Origin: an uncultured Bacteroides sp.
Lineage (GTDB): Bacteria; Bacteroidota; Bacteroidia; Bacteroidales; Bacteroidaceae
Length of the DNA stretch: 64,000 nucleotides
Reading direction: 5' to 3'
NCBI RefSeq assembly: GCF_910585845.1
Contig: NZ_CAJUHF010000017.1
Coordinates: 1-64,000, forward strand
Of the stretch, positions 34,623 through 43,700 are shown piece by piece. The notes beneath the pieces were generated by a model that made no database searches, was not told the DNA's origin, and saw nothing but the letters and a program-made list of their open reading frames with translations. The number at the start of each line of letters is the position of its first letter. Within the stretch, counting starts at the first letter, position 1. The position numbers were made by a program, and so were the translations under genes.

Positions 34623-36200
34623 TTTACGTGCTAAAGTCTGGATGCATTCCCGGCGCGGGATGATGACGGACACGCCGTGGTAGTCGATCTCTTCGCGGAT
34701 GACTTGCTTCATCTCTTCGTAGTTCTTCTTGAGGGGAACCACTACGCGTATGTGTTCGGGCGCTACGCCAATACCGGCGCAGATGGCTTCGAGGCGTCCT
34801 GTTCCGGCTGAATCCTGTCCGCCTGTCATGGCGGTGGTTTCATTGTCGGAGATGACGATGGTGACGTTGGCATTCTCGTTGACACAGTCCAAGAGGCCCG
34901 TCATGCCGGAGTGGGTGAAGGTGGAGTCGCCGATGACGGCCACGGCAGGATGCAGTCCGCCGTCGGATGCGCCTTTGGCCATCGTGATGGATGCGCCCAT
35001 GTCCACGCAAGAGTGGATGGCGTTGAACGGGGCATTGGCTCCTAAGGTGTAGCAGCCGATGTCGCTGAACACTTTGTGGTCGGGATATTCTTCTTTCAGT
35101 ACTTGTGTCAGCACGGTGTACATGTCGCGGTGTCCGCATCCTTCGCACAAGGCGGGCGGACGCATTTCGACGATTGCAGGTACGCCGAATTCCGATGGGT
35201 TCTCCTTGCCTACACAGCGTGCCACCTTGTCCGGATTCAGTTCGCCGTCCGGTGTCAATGTTCCGTCCAGGCGTCCTTTCACTTTGATGCCGATGCCGAG
35301 ATAACCTTTCAGCTGCTTCTCTACGAAAGGTTGTCCGTCTTCCAGCACCAGTATTTCTTCGCACTCCTCAGCCAGCCGCAGGAGTTGCTTCTTGGGCAAC
35401 GGATATTGTCCTATTTTCAGTACGGGATATTCGCATCCTTCGGGATAGTTCTCCATCAGGTAGTTGTAGCCGATGCCGCAGGCGATGATACCCATTTTCT
35501 TGTTCGGTCCGTCGATGTACTTGTTGTATGGAGAGTTCTCGGACGCTTCGATGAATTCTGCCTGACGTTCCAGCAGGACTTTGTAACGCTTGCGCGCATT
35601 GCCCGGCAGCAGGATGAACTGGCGCGGATCGTCGCTGAACGATATCCCGTTCTGAGGCTGCTGCGCTTTCCGTTCTACTCCGGAGCGTGAGTGTGCCAAG
35701 CGGGTGACCATGCGCAACAATACCGGTTCGCCTATCTTTTCGGAGAAAGCGAAGCCGTTGTATGCCATGTCGTATGCCTCCTGCTGGTTGCTCGGTTCGT
35801 ACATCGGAATCAGGGCGAAGTCGCCATAGAAGCGGCTGTCCTGTTCGTTTTGCGAAGAGTGCATGCTGGGATCGTCGGCGGCTACTACGATCAGTCCGCC
35901 TTTTACGCCTGTGACGGCCGAGTTGATGAAACAGTCGGCTGCCACGTTCATGCCTACGTGCTTCATGCACACCAGTGCCCGTTTGCCAACGAACGACATG
36001 CCCAGTGCGGCTTCCATAGCCGTCTTTTCGTTGGTTGCCCAGCGGCTGTGGATCTTCTCTTTCTCCGGGGCGGGTGCCGTTTGGATGTATTCGGTGATTT
36101 CCGTAGAGGGGGTGCCAGGATAGGCGTAGACGCCGGAGAGTCCGGCATCTAATGCAGCTTGTGCAATGGCTTCGTCGCCAAGTAAGAGTTGCTTGCTCAT
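34608..36200 (-). CDS. iorA: Indolepyruvate oxidoreductase subunit alpha
   Basis: 530 residues. An N-terminal pyrimidine-binding domain (LLLGDEAIAQAALDAGLSGVYAYPGTPSTE) and a C-terminal thiamine-diphosphate domain (IGCYTLG; GDSTFTHSGMTGLLD ending in the IVISDN metal site) are present, along with a CEGCGHRDMY motif. The C-terminal two-[4Fe-4S] ferredoxin domain of archaeal IorA is absent: the protein stops at RRECIQTLARKKRNK. I believe this short form is usual in Bacteroides, but the end coincides with the 12-bp repeat. Confidence 0.9.
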   Translation of the reverse strand: MSKQLLLGDEAIAQAALDAGLSGVYAYPGTPSTEITEYIQTAPAPEKEKIHSRWATNEKTAMEAALGMSFVGKRALVCMKHVGMNVAADCFINSAVTGVKGGLIVVAADDPSMHSSQNEQDSRFYGDFALIPMYEPSNQQEAYDMAYNGFAFSEKIGEPVLLRMVTRLAHSRSGVERKAQQPQNGISFSDDPRQFILLPGNARKRYKVLLERQAEFIEASENSPYNKYIDGPNKKMGIIACGIGYNYLMENYPEGCEYPVLKIGQYPLPKKQLLRLAEECEEILVLEDGQPFVEKQLKGYLGIGIKVKGRLDGTLTPDGELNPDKVARCVGKENPSEFGVPAIVEMRPPALCEGCGHRDMYTVLTQVLKEEYPDHKVFSDIGCYTLGANAPFNAIHSCVDMGASITMAKGASDGGLHPAVAVIGDSTFTHSGMTGLLDCVNENANVTIVISDNETTAMTGGQDSAGTGRLEAICAGIGVAPEHIRVVVPLKKNYEEMKQVIREEIDYHGVSVIIPRRECIQTLARKKRNK

Positions 36201-36430
36201 ATCAGGTTGTTTTTAATGTTAGCATGTGGATGTGCCAAAACTGATATGGACCACAAGTTACCCGGATGTATCATGCCATTCTCTGAATGCATTCTCTGAA
36301 TGGATTGCTGATGTTTTTATCATAAAATCTGTGCCAATTTGCGTAATCTGCGTAATCTGTGGTGAGTTCTGGCACACCGCTGTGTTTCTCACTCGCAAAT
36401 ATAGCCCTTTGCTTTTATTTTATCATCATC

Positions 36431-37471
36431 TTATCGGAAAATCTTTCTTTCGTTTAACGCATTCCAATATTTTCTTGCATTTCTCATGTGGTCGGCATAA
36501 TTGGACGCGAAGTTATGCGTGCCCGAGAAATCCTCTTTGGCACACATGTAGAGGTAGTCGTGCTTCACGTGGTTCAATACGGCATCGATGCCGGTGGGAG
36601 AGGGGATGCGTATGGGGCCGGGGGGCAATCCGGCATGCAGGTAGGTGTTGTAGGGTGAATCTACGTTCAGATGTACATTGGTGATGCGCCTCAAGCCGAA
36701 GTCCTGAAGGGCAAACTTGATGGTGGGGTCTGCCTGTAGCGGCATTCCTTTGTGCAGGCGGTTGATGTACAGGCCTGCTACCATTGGTTTTTCGGCAGTG
36801 TTGTTCGTCTCCTCTTCCACGATGGAGGCGAGGGTAGAGACCTCTTCCGGTGTCATGCCGAGGGTGGTGGCTTTGGCGAGGCGTTCTTGGTTCCAGAATT
36901 TCTCATGCTCTTTCTGCATGCGGGCGAAGAACTCGTCTACACTCATGTTCCAATAGACCTGATAGGTGTCGGGGATGAACAGACTGGGCAAGGTCTCTTT
37001 CGTGTATCCCATCTTCTGCCGGAGGGCACTGTCGTTCATGGCAAGGGCTATTTCGGCAGAGTCTATCATGAGTTGTTTGCCCACGCTGCGTGCCAGCCTG
37101 TCGAGGGTGCGTACGTTGCCGATGGTCAGGTTGACAGGCTCCTGATACCCCCTGTACAGACGGCTGAAGACGTGGTATGCGTTTTCTCCCCGACGGATGG
37201 CGTAGCGTCCGGTGTGGATGTCTGCCGACGTATAGTTCTTCCAGCGTGCCATCCAAAGGAATCCGGTGAAACTCTTGGGATGTCCCTTTTCTTTCACCTT
37301 ATTATATATAGAGTCCGTCGTATCGTCTCTGTCGATGTAGATGTATGCTGTTTTCTGCGGGTGAAACTGCGGATAGAATATGTAGTAATAGAATATTCCG
37401 GCACAAACGGCTCCTATGAGGAACAGGCTTGCCGCGCTTCCTATCAGGATTCTTTTCGTCTTCTTTTTCAT
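36431..37471 (-). CDS. mltG: Endolytic murein transglycosylase MltG
   Basis: 346 residues with one N-terminal membrane helix (ILIGSAASLFLIGAVCAGIFYYYIF), a LysM-like region and the YceG/MltG domain. The catalytic-glutamate segment ASIVEEETNN and the family motifs MVAGLYINRLHKGMPLQADPT, GLPPGPI and CAKEDFSGTHNFA are present. It cuts nascent peptidoglycan to set strand length. A TACCTTTG -7 box on the minus strand (37571-37578) may start it. Confidence 0.94.
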   Translation of the reverse strand: MKKKTKRILIGSAASLFLIGAVCAGIFYYYIFYPQFHPQKTAYIYIDRDDTTDSIYNKVKEKGHPKSFTGFLWMARWKNYTSADIHTGRYAIRRGENAYHVFSRLYRGYQEPVNLTIGNVRTLDRLARSVGKQLMIDSAEIALAMNDSALRQKMGYTKETLPSLFIPDTYQVYWNMSVDEFFARMQKEHEKFWNQERLAKATTLGMTPEEVSTLASIVEEETNNTAEKPMVAGLYINRLHKGMPLQADPTIKFALQDFGLRRITNVHLNVDSPYNTYLHAGLPPGPIRIPSPTGIDAVLNHVKHDYLYMCAKEDFSGTHNFASNYADHMRNARKYWNALNERKIFR

Positions 37472-37591
37472 CTGTCTTGCGATTTTCTTTTCTTTCTTTT
37501 TGCAATTTCCGGCTTGAGCCCCATTTTCTTTTTTGCAAATTTCTTTTTGCGATAATCTCTATCAGTTGCGCAAAGGTAAGAAGAATATGTG

Positions 37592-37621
37592 GAATAAAAA
37601 AGAGATGCATAAGCATCTCTT
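37592..37621 (-). terminator. Terminator of the tRNA-Thr transcript
   Basis: AAGAGATGC, loop TTAT, GCATCTCTT on the minus strand, followed by a T-run (37592-37599). It lies 8 bp beyond the tRNA 3' end. Confidence 0.85.
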
Positions 37622-37628
37622 CCTGATG

Positions 37629-37701
<73 letters not shown>

Positions 37702-37901
37702 AGTAACTTTTCGTTTACGGGGTGCAAATTTACAGCTTTCTTTGAAATTACGAAAAGAAAAGAGACTTTTTTTCAAGAAATATTTCTGAACCGGGATTTT
37801 TGTATTGAAAACAGTACATTTCTTGTGAAAAAAAATGTTTTATCAATATAAAAAATACATCTTTGCATATCCTTTTGCTAATCTAAAATCTGACAATAAT
37901 T

Positions 37902-39110
37902 ATGAATCTGAAGAAATATTATAGAGTCTCCCTGTCTCGTATAGCTCCTCAATGGACTGTCGTTGCTATTGATCTCTTTTTAGTGATGATTTCCATGTTA
38001 TTGGCATACACTCTCCAGTTGGAAGTTTCGTCCGTGGTCTATAAGATGTCATCGTATGTATGGATGATTTTTTTTCTCTTTGCTGTGCAATGGGATTTTC
38101 TTTTCCATTTTTCGCACCTCTGTTGTAGTTATTCGTTTTTATTCGTTTGTGGATATTTCCAGGGTGTTTGTCTCGCTTACGCTGGGGTATGGAATGCTGG
38201 GTATTGGAAATTTCGCCTGGCAGGTGGGGGGAGGCGGCACGGCGTTGCCCAATGGGATTGTGTTCGTTGCATACCTCCTGAACGTGTCATTTATGGTGGC
38301 TTTGCGTATTTTGGGGAAGTTGTTGCACGAACTTATGTCTTTTGATGACAGGAGATGCGTGAGTTGAATCCGGGGCAGCTGATATTGGTTGATCAGGCGG
38401 AATCACCCCTGTACGATGTCCAATTGGAGCTGTCCGATCATTGGGAGGGAGTCGATGTACGGGTGCTGGTGGCAGACATTGCCAACCGTAGCCGCATGGA
38501 GTTTATTTTCGGACAATACATGCCGCAGCTCGTGTTTCATGCTGCCGCTTATAAAGATATTTCCATGCTTGATGAATATCCGTATGAAGCGGTTCGGACG
38601 AATGTGGCAGGAACAAAAAATGTAGTAGACTTATCGGTAAAATACAGGGCAGCCAAATGTATGATGATTTCTACGGATTGTGCATCGGTTCCGCTTCATG
38701 TAATGGGATACAGTAAGCGTTTGGCGGAGATGTACGTGCAAGGAATGTCGTGTGTGGCGACGTCGGAAAATAGTTGTACTAAATTGATGGTCGCCCGTTT
38801 CGGCAATGTTTATCCTCACGATCCCCGTAGCCTGATGACTATGCCGGAAGCCTGCCAACTGCTGTTGACGATAGGAAATTGGGGCGAAAACGGTGGAATA
38901 TATATATTTGAAGAGGCACAGGCAGAAGACCTGCTGCCGACAAACAACGAGAAAATCAGCCAACTCAGTGTGCGTTTCACGGATGGTGGCGATGTCTGTC
39001 GGCTGATTGATGTTTTAACGGAAAATAGTTGCGTGCAGAATTTGGAAAACATCATCGATGAAATGAAAAAGATAATCTCAAAAACCGCTGTTTCCAAGAT
39101 AATGGTCTGA
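37902..39110 (+). pseudogene. Broken CapD/WbpM-type polysaccharide biosynthesis gene
   Basis: The N-terminal membrane part (KKYYRVSLSRIAPQWTVVAID) reads in one frame to about 38090, then continues in the +1 frame (IFRTSVVVIRFYSFVDISRVF) to about 38350, then returns to the first frame as MRELNPGQLILVDQAESPLYD. The Rossmann region with the GxxGxxG motif is missing, so about 200 codons of a ~640-residue family have been deleted. In the remaining epimerase part the usual STDKA motif has become STDCASVPLHVMGYSKR, with the lysine lost. Two frameshifts, an internal deletion and a lost active-site residue make it non-functional. It precedes intact export genes. Confidence 0.85.
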
Positions 39111-39162
39111 AAGCTGGGAATCTGCTTTTAATTGTTTTTCTGAAATTTCGGCACGAAATAAA

Positions 39163-39194
39163 TTGGGCGTTTCTGAAATAATGTGTTACCTTTG
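39163..39194 (+). promoter_or_regulatory. Promoter of the orphan polysaccharide-export operon
   Basis: TTGG (39163-39166), 20 nt, TACCTTTG (39187-39194). It is 50 bp before the export gene and independent of the dead CapD-like gene. Confidence 0.7.
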
Positions 39195-39244
39195 TGCCCG
39201 ATTTATATTTAATGTAGGATTTTTAAAGATTAATCCAATATCTT

Positions 39245-41692
39245 ATGCGTAGATTATTAGCACTATTCTTTTCAATTTTCATCATGACAGGGGGAATGAT
39301 GGCCCAGCAGATGTCTGATGAGCAAGTCGTTCAATATGTGAAAGAGGCACAGAGAAGTGGTAAATCTCAGAAGCAGATGACTACAGAACTGTTGCGTAGA
39401 GGAGTAACCAAAGAACAAGTTGCCCGTATCCAAAAGAAATATGCAGAGCAAAGCACCGCTGCAGAAGGAGTAGAAAACAAACCTTCGCAACTTCGTGAGC
39501 GTACATCTTTGATGAAAGATGGACAAGCCGTCAGAGGTACTTCTTATGAGGAAGCACAATTGGAGGAACAGAAAGAAATCATTGACTTGAAGCGTGATGC
39601 AAAAGCTGTTCCAGAAGCTCCGGTAAGTAATATTTTCGGTCATAGCCTGTTTACCAGCCGTAATCTTTCTTTTGAACCGAGTGCCAATCTTGCCACTCCG
39701 GTCAACTACCGTTTAGGTCCGGGCGATGAAGTCATCATTGACATCTGGGGCGCTTCAGAAAATACGATCCGCCAGACCATTTCGCCGGAAGGAACCATTT
39801 TGGTGCGTGGCTTGGGACCTGTCCATCTGAATGGGATGACAGTGAAAGAGGCAAACTCGTTCCTGCAAAGGGAATTTTCTAAAATCTATTCGGGTATTTC
39901 GGGCAACGAACCGAACTCTCAAATCAAGCTGACACTGGGTGATATCCGAACCATACAGATCAACATCATGGGTGAAGTTTCCGTGCCGGGAACCTACACG
40001 CTGTCAGCGTTTTCTACTGTTTTTCATGCCTTGTATCGTGCCGGTGGAGTGAACCGTATCGGTAGTTTGCGTAGCATAAAGGTAGTGCGTGCCGGTAAGA
40101 CATTTGCCGATCTGGACGTTTACGATTTTCTGATGAAGGGCCAGATGAAAGATGACATCCGTCTTCAGGAAGGCGACGTCATCTTGGTAGAGCCTTATCA
40201 GGAACTGGTTGAGATTATAGGTAAGGTGAAGAGACCGATGTTCTATGAGATGAAGCCTACGGAAACTGTGGCTACTATATTAAAGTATGCGGGAGGTTTC
40301 ACGGGTGATGCCTATAAGAAAGCAGTTCGCCTTGTACGTAAGAGCGGCCGCGAACATCAGGTTTACAATGTAGACGAGATGGACTATTCCGTTTTCCGTT
40401 TGGACGATGGCGATATGATCACGATCGACGCCGTGCTCGACCGTTTTGAAAACCGCGTGGAAGTGCGTGGAGCCGTTTACCGTGCCGGATTGTATCAGCT
40501 GGATGGTACGGTGAACACCGTGAAGCAACTGATCAAGAAAGCGGAAGGCTTGCGTGGCGATGCTTTCCTGAACAGAGCCATGATCGACCGCGAACATGAA
40601 GACCTGTCTCACGAGATCATTGCGATCGACTTGGGCGGATTGTTGAGAGGTACGGTTGCCGATATTCCTTTGCAGAAGAATGATATCCTTTACATACCGA
40701 GCATCAACGACTTGAAAGAAGAAGAGACCATATCCATTTATGGCGAGATTGCCAATCCCGGTACCTTCCTTTTCTCCAAGAACATGACTATCGAAGATTT
40801 GCTTATTCAAGCAGGTGGTCTTTTGGAAGAAGCTGCAACAACAAGAGTTGAGGTAACCCGTCGTATTAAAGATCCGAAGAGCACTTCGGTCAGCAGTATA
40901 TTAGGTAAGACATTCACCTTCGACATAAAAGACGGTCTGTTGGTGAGTGACACGGAGAATTTCTATCTGGAGCCGTTTGATGCTGTATATATCCGCAAGA
41001 GCCCCGCTTACCGTAAGCAGCAGAATGTGACTGTTGCAGGTGAGGTGCTTTTCTCCGGCAGCTACTCATTGTTGCAGAAAAACGAACGTTTGTCCGATTT
41101 GATAAGCAAAGCAGGTGGTGTAACTCCTGATGCATACGTGAAAGGGGCGCGTCTGATCCGTCGTTTGTCGGAAGAAGAAAAACTCCGCCAGAGCGATGTG
41201 CTCCGTATGGCACAGAACAAAGAGGGAAAAGATTCCATTTCAGTGGCCAAACTGAATATGTCGGACAACTACGTGGTAGGTATCGATTTGGAGAAAGCCT
41301 TGTCCAACCCCCATTCCGATTATGACCTTGTCTTGCGTGAGGGTGACGTGCTGTACATCCCCGAATATGTTAATACAGTGAAGATCAGTGGAGCGGTGAT
41401 GTATCCCAATACAGTGGTATATCAACGGGACAAGAAACTGAAACACTACATAAACCAGGCGGGCGGATTTGGCCATTTGGCAAAGAAGAAGAGAGTCTAT
41501 GTGGTATATATGAACGGTACGGTGGCGCGTCTGAAGGCAAGAAGTGCCAAAGCCATAGAACCGGGATGTGAGATTATCGTTCCGAGTAGGTCCGAAAAGA
41601 AACGCATGGCACTGGCAGAGATTTTGGGTATCAGCAGTACGACCGCTACCATTGCAGCGATGGTGGCAACTTTGTCTAACTCTTTTAAGTAA
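39245..41692 (+). CDS. SLBB-domain polysaccharide export protein (Wza-like)
   Basis: 815 residues with a signal peptide (MRRLLALFFSIFIMTGGMMAQ). The Poly_export domain (NYRLGPGDEVIIDIWGASENTIRQTISPEGTI in part, about residues 150-250) is followed by several SLBB domains (VSVPGTYTLSAFSTVFHALYRAGG; EIIGKVKRPMFYEM; VRGAVYRAGLYQLDG; IYGEIANPGTFLF; VAGEVLFSGSYSLL). It is much larger than E. coli Wza because of the extra SLBB repeats, as is usual in Bacteroidetes. It should form the outer-membrane pore for capsule or exopolysaccharide export. It is the first intact gene of a short operon with the Wzz-like gene (10-bp gap). Confidence 0.9.
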   Translation: MRRLLALFFSIFIMTGGMMAQQMSDEQVVQYVKEAQRSGKSQKQMTTELLRRGVTKEQVARIQKKYAEQSTAAEGVENKPSQLRERTSLMKDGQAVRGTSYEEAQLEEQKEIIDLKRDAKAVPEAPVSNIFGHSLFTSRNLSFEPSANLATPVNYRLGPGDEVIIDIWGASENTIRQTISPEGTILVRGLGPVHLNGMTVKEANSFLQREFSKIYSGISGNEPNSQIKLTLGDIRTIQINIMGEVSVPGTYTLSAFSTVFHALYRAGGVNRIGSLRSIKVVRAGKTFADLDVYDFLMKGQMKDDIRLQEGDVILVEPYQELVEIIGKVKRPMFYEMKPTETVATILKYAGGFTGDAYKKAVRLVRKSGREHQVYNVDEMDYSVFRLDDGDMITIDAVLDRFENRVEVRGAVYRAGLYQLDGTVNTVKQLIKKAEGLRGDAFLNRAMIDREHEDLSHEIIAIDLGGLLRGTVADIPLQKNDILYIPSINDLKEEETISIYGEIANPGTFLFSKNMTIEDLLIQAGGLLEEAATTRVEVTRRIKDPKSTSVSSILGKTFTFDIKDGLLVSDTENFYLEPFDAVYIRKSPAYRKQQNVTVAGEVLFSGSYSLLQKNERLSDLISKAGGVTPDAYVKGARLIRRLSEEEKLRQSDVLRMAQNKEGKDSISVAKLNMSDNYVVGIDLEKALSNPHSDYDLVLREGDVLYIPEYVNTVKISGAVMYPNTVVYQRDKKLKHYINQAGGFGHLAKKKRVYVVYMNGTVARLKARSAKAIEPGCEIIVPSRSEKKRMALAEILGISSTTATIAAMVATLSNSFK

Positions 41693-41702
41693 AATTTTGA
41701 TT

Positions 41703-42812
41703 ATGAATGAAGAAAACAGACTGAATACACTTCCTCAGCAGCCGGAGGAGCAGGAAATAGACCTGATGGAACTTGCCGCAAAGGTTTGGGCAGAACGGAA
41801 ATTGGTTTTTAAGGCGTGCGGATATGCCATCATCGTGGGACTGATTGTTGCATTCAGCATTCCCCGGGAATATTCGACCAGCGTGACATTGGCACCGGAA
41901 AGTACCGGAAAATCCGCTGGTGGCAGTATGGGTGCTTTGGCGGCTATGGCAGGAATCAATATGGGCGCTTCGATCGGCGAAGACGCCCTGTCGCCCGATC
42001 TTTATCCGGACATTGTAAGTTCCACGCCCTTCCTCATCGAGTTGTTCGACGTGAAAGTGAAGGACGATAAAGAGGAGGTTGACACGACCTTGTATGTCTA
42101 TCTGGACAAACATCAGCGTGCTCCTTGGTGGAGTGCCGTAACCTCGGCTCCTTTCAAGGTGCTGGGATGGGTCATCTCTTTGTTTAGAGACGATGAAGAA
42201 ACGGGCGACGGCGTATTGAATCCGTTCAGGCTGACCAAAGACGAAGCAAACATTGCGGAGGCACTGAGCAATCGTATTGCCGTTTCGGTTGACAAGAAGA
42301 CCGGTGTTACCACACTGACGGTAACGATGCAGGATCCCTTGATTTCCGCATCGCTGACAGATACGGTTATGCACCGTTTGCAGAACTACATCACGGAATA
42401 CCGTACGAACAAGGCACGCCATGATTTGGTATTTACCGAGAAGTTGTATAATGAGGCAAAAGCCAACTATACGGAAGCTCAAGAGAAATACGCCTCATTT
42501 GTGGATGCCAACCAAAATATCATCCTGCTGAGCTACCGTGCCGAGCAGGAACGTTTGCAGAACGAGATGAATCTGGCATATAACGTATATACCCAAGTAG
42601 CCCAACAATTGCAGATGGCAAAAGCCAAGGTGCAGGAGATCACTCCAGTTTACACGGTGGTTCAGCCGGCAACGGTGCCTTTGCGCCCTTCCAAGCCGAG
42701 CAAGCCTATGATTCTTGTAGGCTTTGTCTTCCTTGCTGCTGCGGGCAGTGTGGGTTGGATTTTGTTCGTGAAAGATTTCATAAAAGGATGGAAAAAGCAA
42801 TTAACGATATGA
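41703..42812 (+). CDS. Wzz-family chain-length determinant
   Basis: The ATG at 41703 gives 369 residues; a longer open frame upstream overlaps the export gene in another frame. Topology is typical: an N-terminal helix (FKACGYAIIVGLIVAFSIP), a large periplasmic coiled region (LYNEAKANYTEAQEKYASFVDANQ), a GNVR-like PSKPSKPM motif and a C-terminal helix (MILVGFVFLAAAGSVGWILF). It controls polysaccharide length in the inner membrane. No autokinase domain is present. Confidence 0.9.
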   Translation: MNEENRLNTLPQQPEEQEIDLMELAAKVWAERKLVFKACGYAIIVGLIVAFSIPREYSTSVTLAPESTGKSAGGSMGALAAMAGINMGASIGEDALSPDLYPDIVSSTPFLIELFDVKVKDDKEEVDTTLYVYLDKHQRAPWWSAVTSAPFKVLGWVISLFRDDEETGDGVLNPFRLTKDEANIAEALSNRIAVSVDKKTGVTTLTVTMQDPLISASLTDTVMHRLQNYITEYRTNKARHDLVFTEKLYNEAKANYTEAQEKYASFVDANQNIILLSYRAEQERLQNEMNLAYNVYTQVAQQLQMAKAKVQEITPVYTVVQPATVPLRPSKPSKPMILVGFVFLAAAGSVGWILFVKDFIKGWKKQLTI

Positions 42813-43138
42813 TGAGGAATGAGAATTCGCATTGCTGGTACGTCTTGTACACAGCGCCGAGATCGGAACGTAAGTTGATGCAACGTTTGGCAATGGCAGG
42901 ATACAGAACCTATTGTCCGATGCAGACAAGCTATGTAAGCTGGGATGGAAAGACGAAGGAAGTGATTGTGCCTTTGTTTGCCGGTTGTGTATTTGTTGAA
43001 GGTGATTGTAGCGGTGTGTCATCTGTCGTGGCTTCTCAGAAGGTCTCCTTTGTGGTGGATGCTGAGGGGAGAGAAATTTCCATAATGTCGGATAAGGCAA
43101 GCTTGCTTGGCAAGTTTGCCCAAATGTTTGGATGCTGA
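42809..43138 (+). CDS. Stand-alone NusG N-terminal-domain protein (UpxY-like fragment)
   Basis: The ATG at 42809 overlaps the wzz stop by 4 bp (ATGA), giving 109 residues. HCWYVLYTAPRSERKLMQRLAMAGYRTYCPMQ and VPLFAGCVFVEGD are NusG-N motifs as in UpxY antiterminators. The C-terminal KOW domain is absent: the frame ends at SLLGKFAQMFGC. NusG-N binds RNA polymerase, so it could still act on elongation or compete with full UpxY proteins. It may instead be a truncated relic. The next gene overlaps its stop by 1 bp, which implies translational coupling. Confidence 0.8.
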   Translation: MMRNENSHCWYVLYTAPRSERKLMQRLAMAGYRTYCPMQTSYVSWDGKTKEVIVPLFAGCVFVEGDCSGVSSVVASQKVSFVVDAEGREISIMSDKASLLGKFAQMFGC

Positions 43139-43596
43139 TGAAACTGATATCAGAAGAACTGTTGGACGGTGTGACCCGTGCGGCGCAGGAGAATTCCCGC
43201 TTGCGCATGAACTATAACTTTCACGAGTCTTTGGATGCGCCCATCCATCGTCTGCTTAATGCGTTGGAACCGGGAACTTATCTTCCTCCCCATCGCCATT
43301 CGGATAAGGAAGAGACATATGTTGTGTTGCGGGGTAGTCTGTGGACCTTCTTCTATGATGATTCAGGCAATGTGACAGAGAAAGTCTGCCTGAATCCTGC
43401 GGCGGGAACCTATGGAGTGGAAATACCTGCCGGTACGTGGCATAGCATTGTTGTTTTAGAGACGGGCACGGTTATTTTTGAAATCAAGTCCGGTCCTTAT
43501 CAGCCGCTTCCGCCCGAAGACATTGCACCGTGGGCTCCTGCGCCCTCCGATACAGAAGGAGTGGCGGAATACATGAAGCGGATGCTTGAGCTTTAG
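43138..43596 (+). CDS. WbuC-family cupin protein
   Basis: The ATG at 43138 shares one base with the preceding TGA. The product is 152 residues, a small cupin: the metal motif LPPHRHSDKEETYVVLRGSL with its histidines and glutamate, and the second half AGTWHSIVVLETGTVIFEIKSGPY. WbuC proteins occur in O-antigen and capsule loci, with no established reaction that I know. It is last in the orphan export operon. Confidence 0.85.
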   Translation: MKLISEELLDGVTRAAQENSRLRMNYNFHESLDAPIHRLLNALEPGTYLPPHRHSDKEETYVVLRGSLWTFFYDDSGNVTEKVCLNPAAGTYGVEIPAGTWHSIVVLETGTVIFEIKSGPYQPLPPEDIAPWAPAPSDTEGVAEYMKRMLEL

Positions 43597-43614
43597 GGAA
43601 TGGGAAATTGAAAA

Positions 43615-43700
43615 TGGAAAGTGGAAAATGGAAAATGGAAAATGGAAAGTTGATTGTTATATTTAACTTCCCATTTTCCATTTTCCACTTTCCACTTTAT
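43615..43700. repeat. GGAAAATGGAAAGT inverted repeat between convergent genes
   Basis: Left arm 43615-43651 (tandem TGGAAAA units) pairs almost completely with right arm 43664-43700, giving a stem of about 35 bp with a short AT-rich loop. It overlaps the dnaJ stop codon. It can serve as a two-way terminator. Related sequences lie at 55774-55900 and 57966-58052. Confidence 0.8.

Noticed and set aside
38080..38367. A separate small membrane-protein gene
   Set aside because: Its sequence continues the CapD-like protein in a shifted frame; it is part of the pseudogene.
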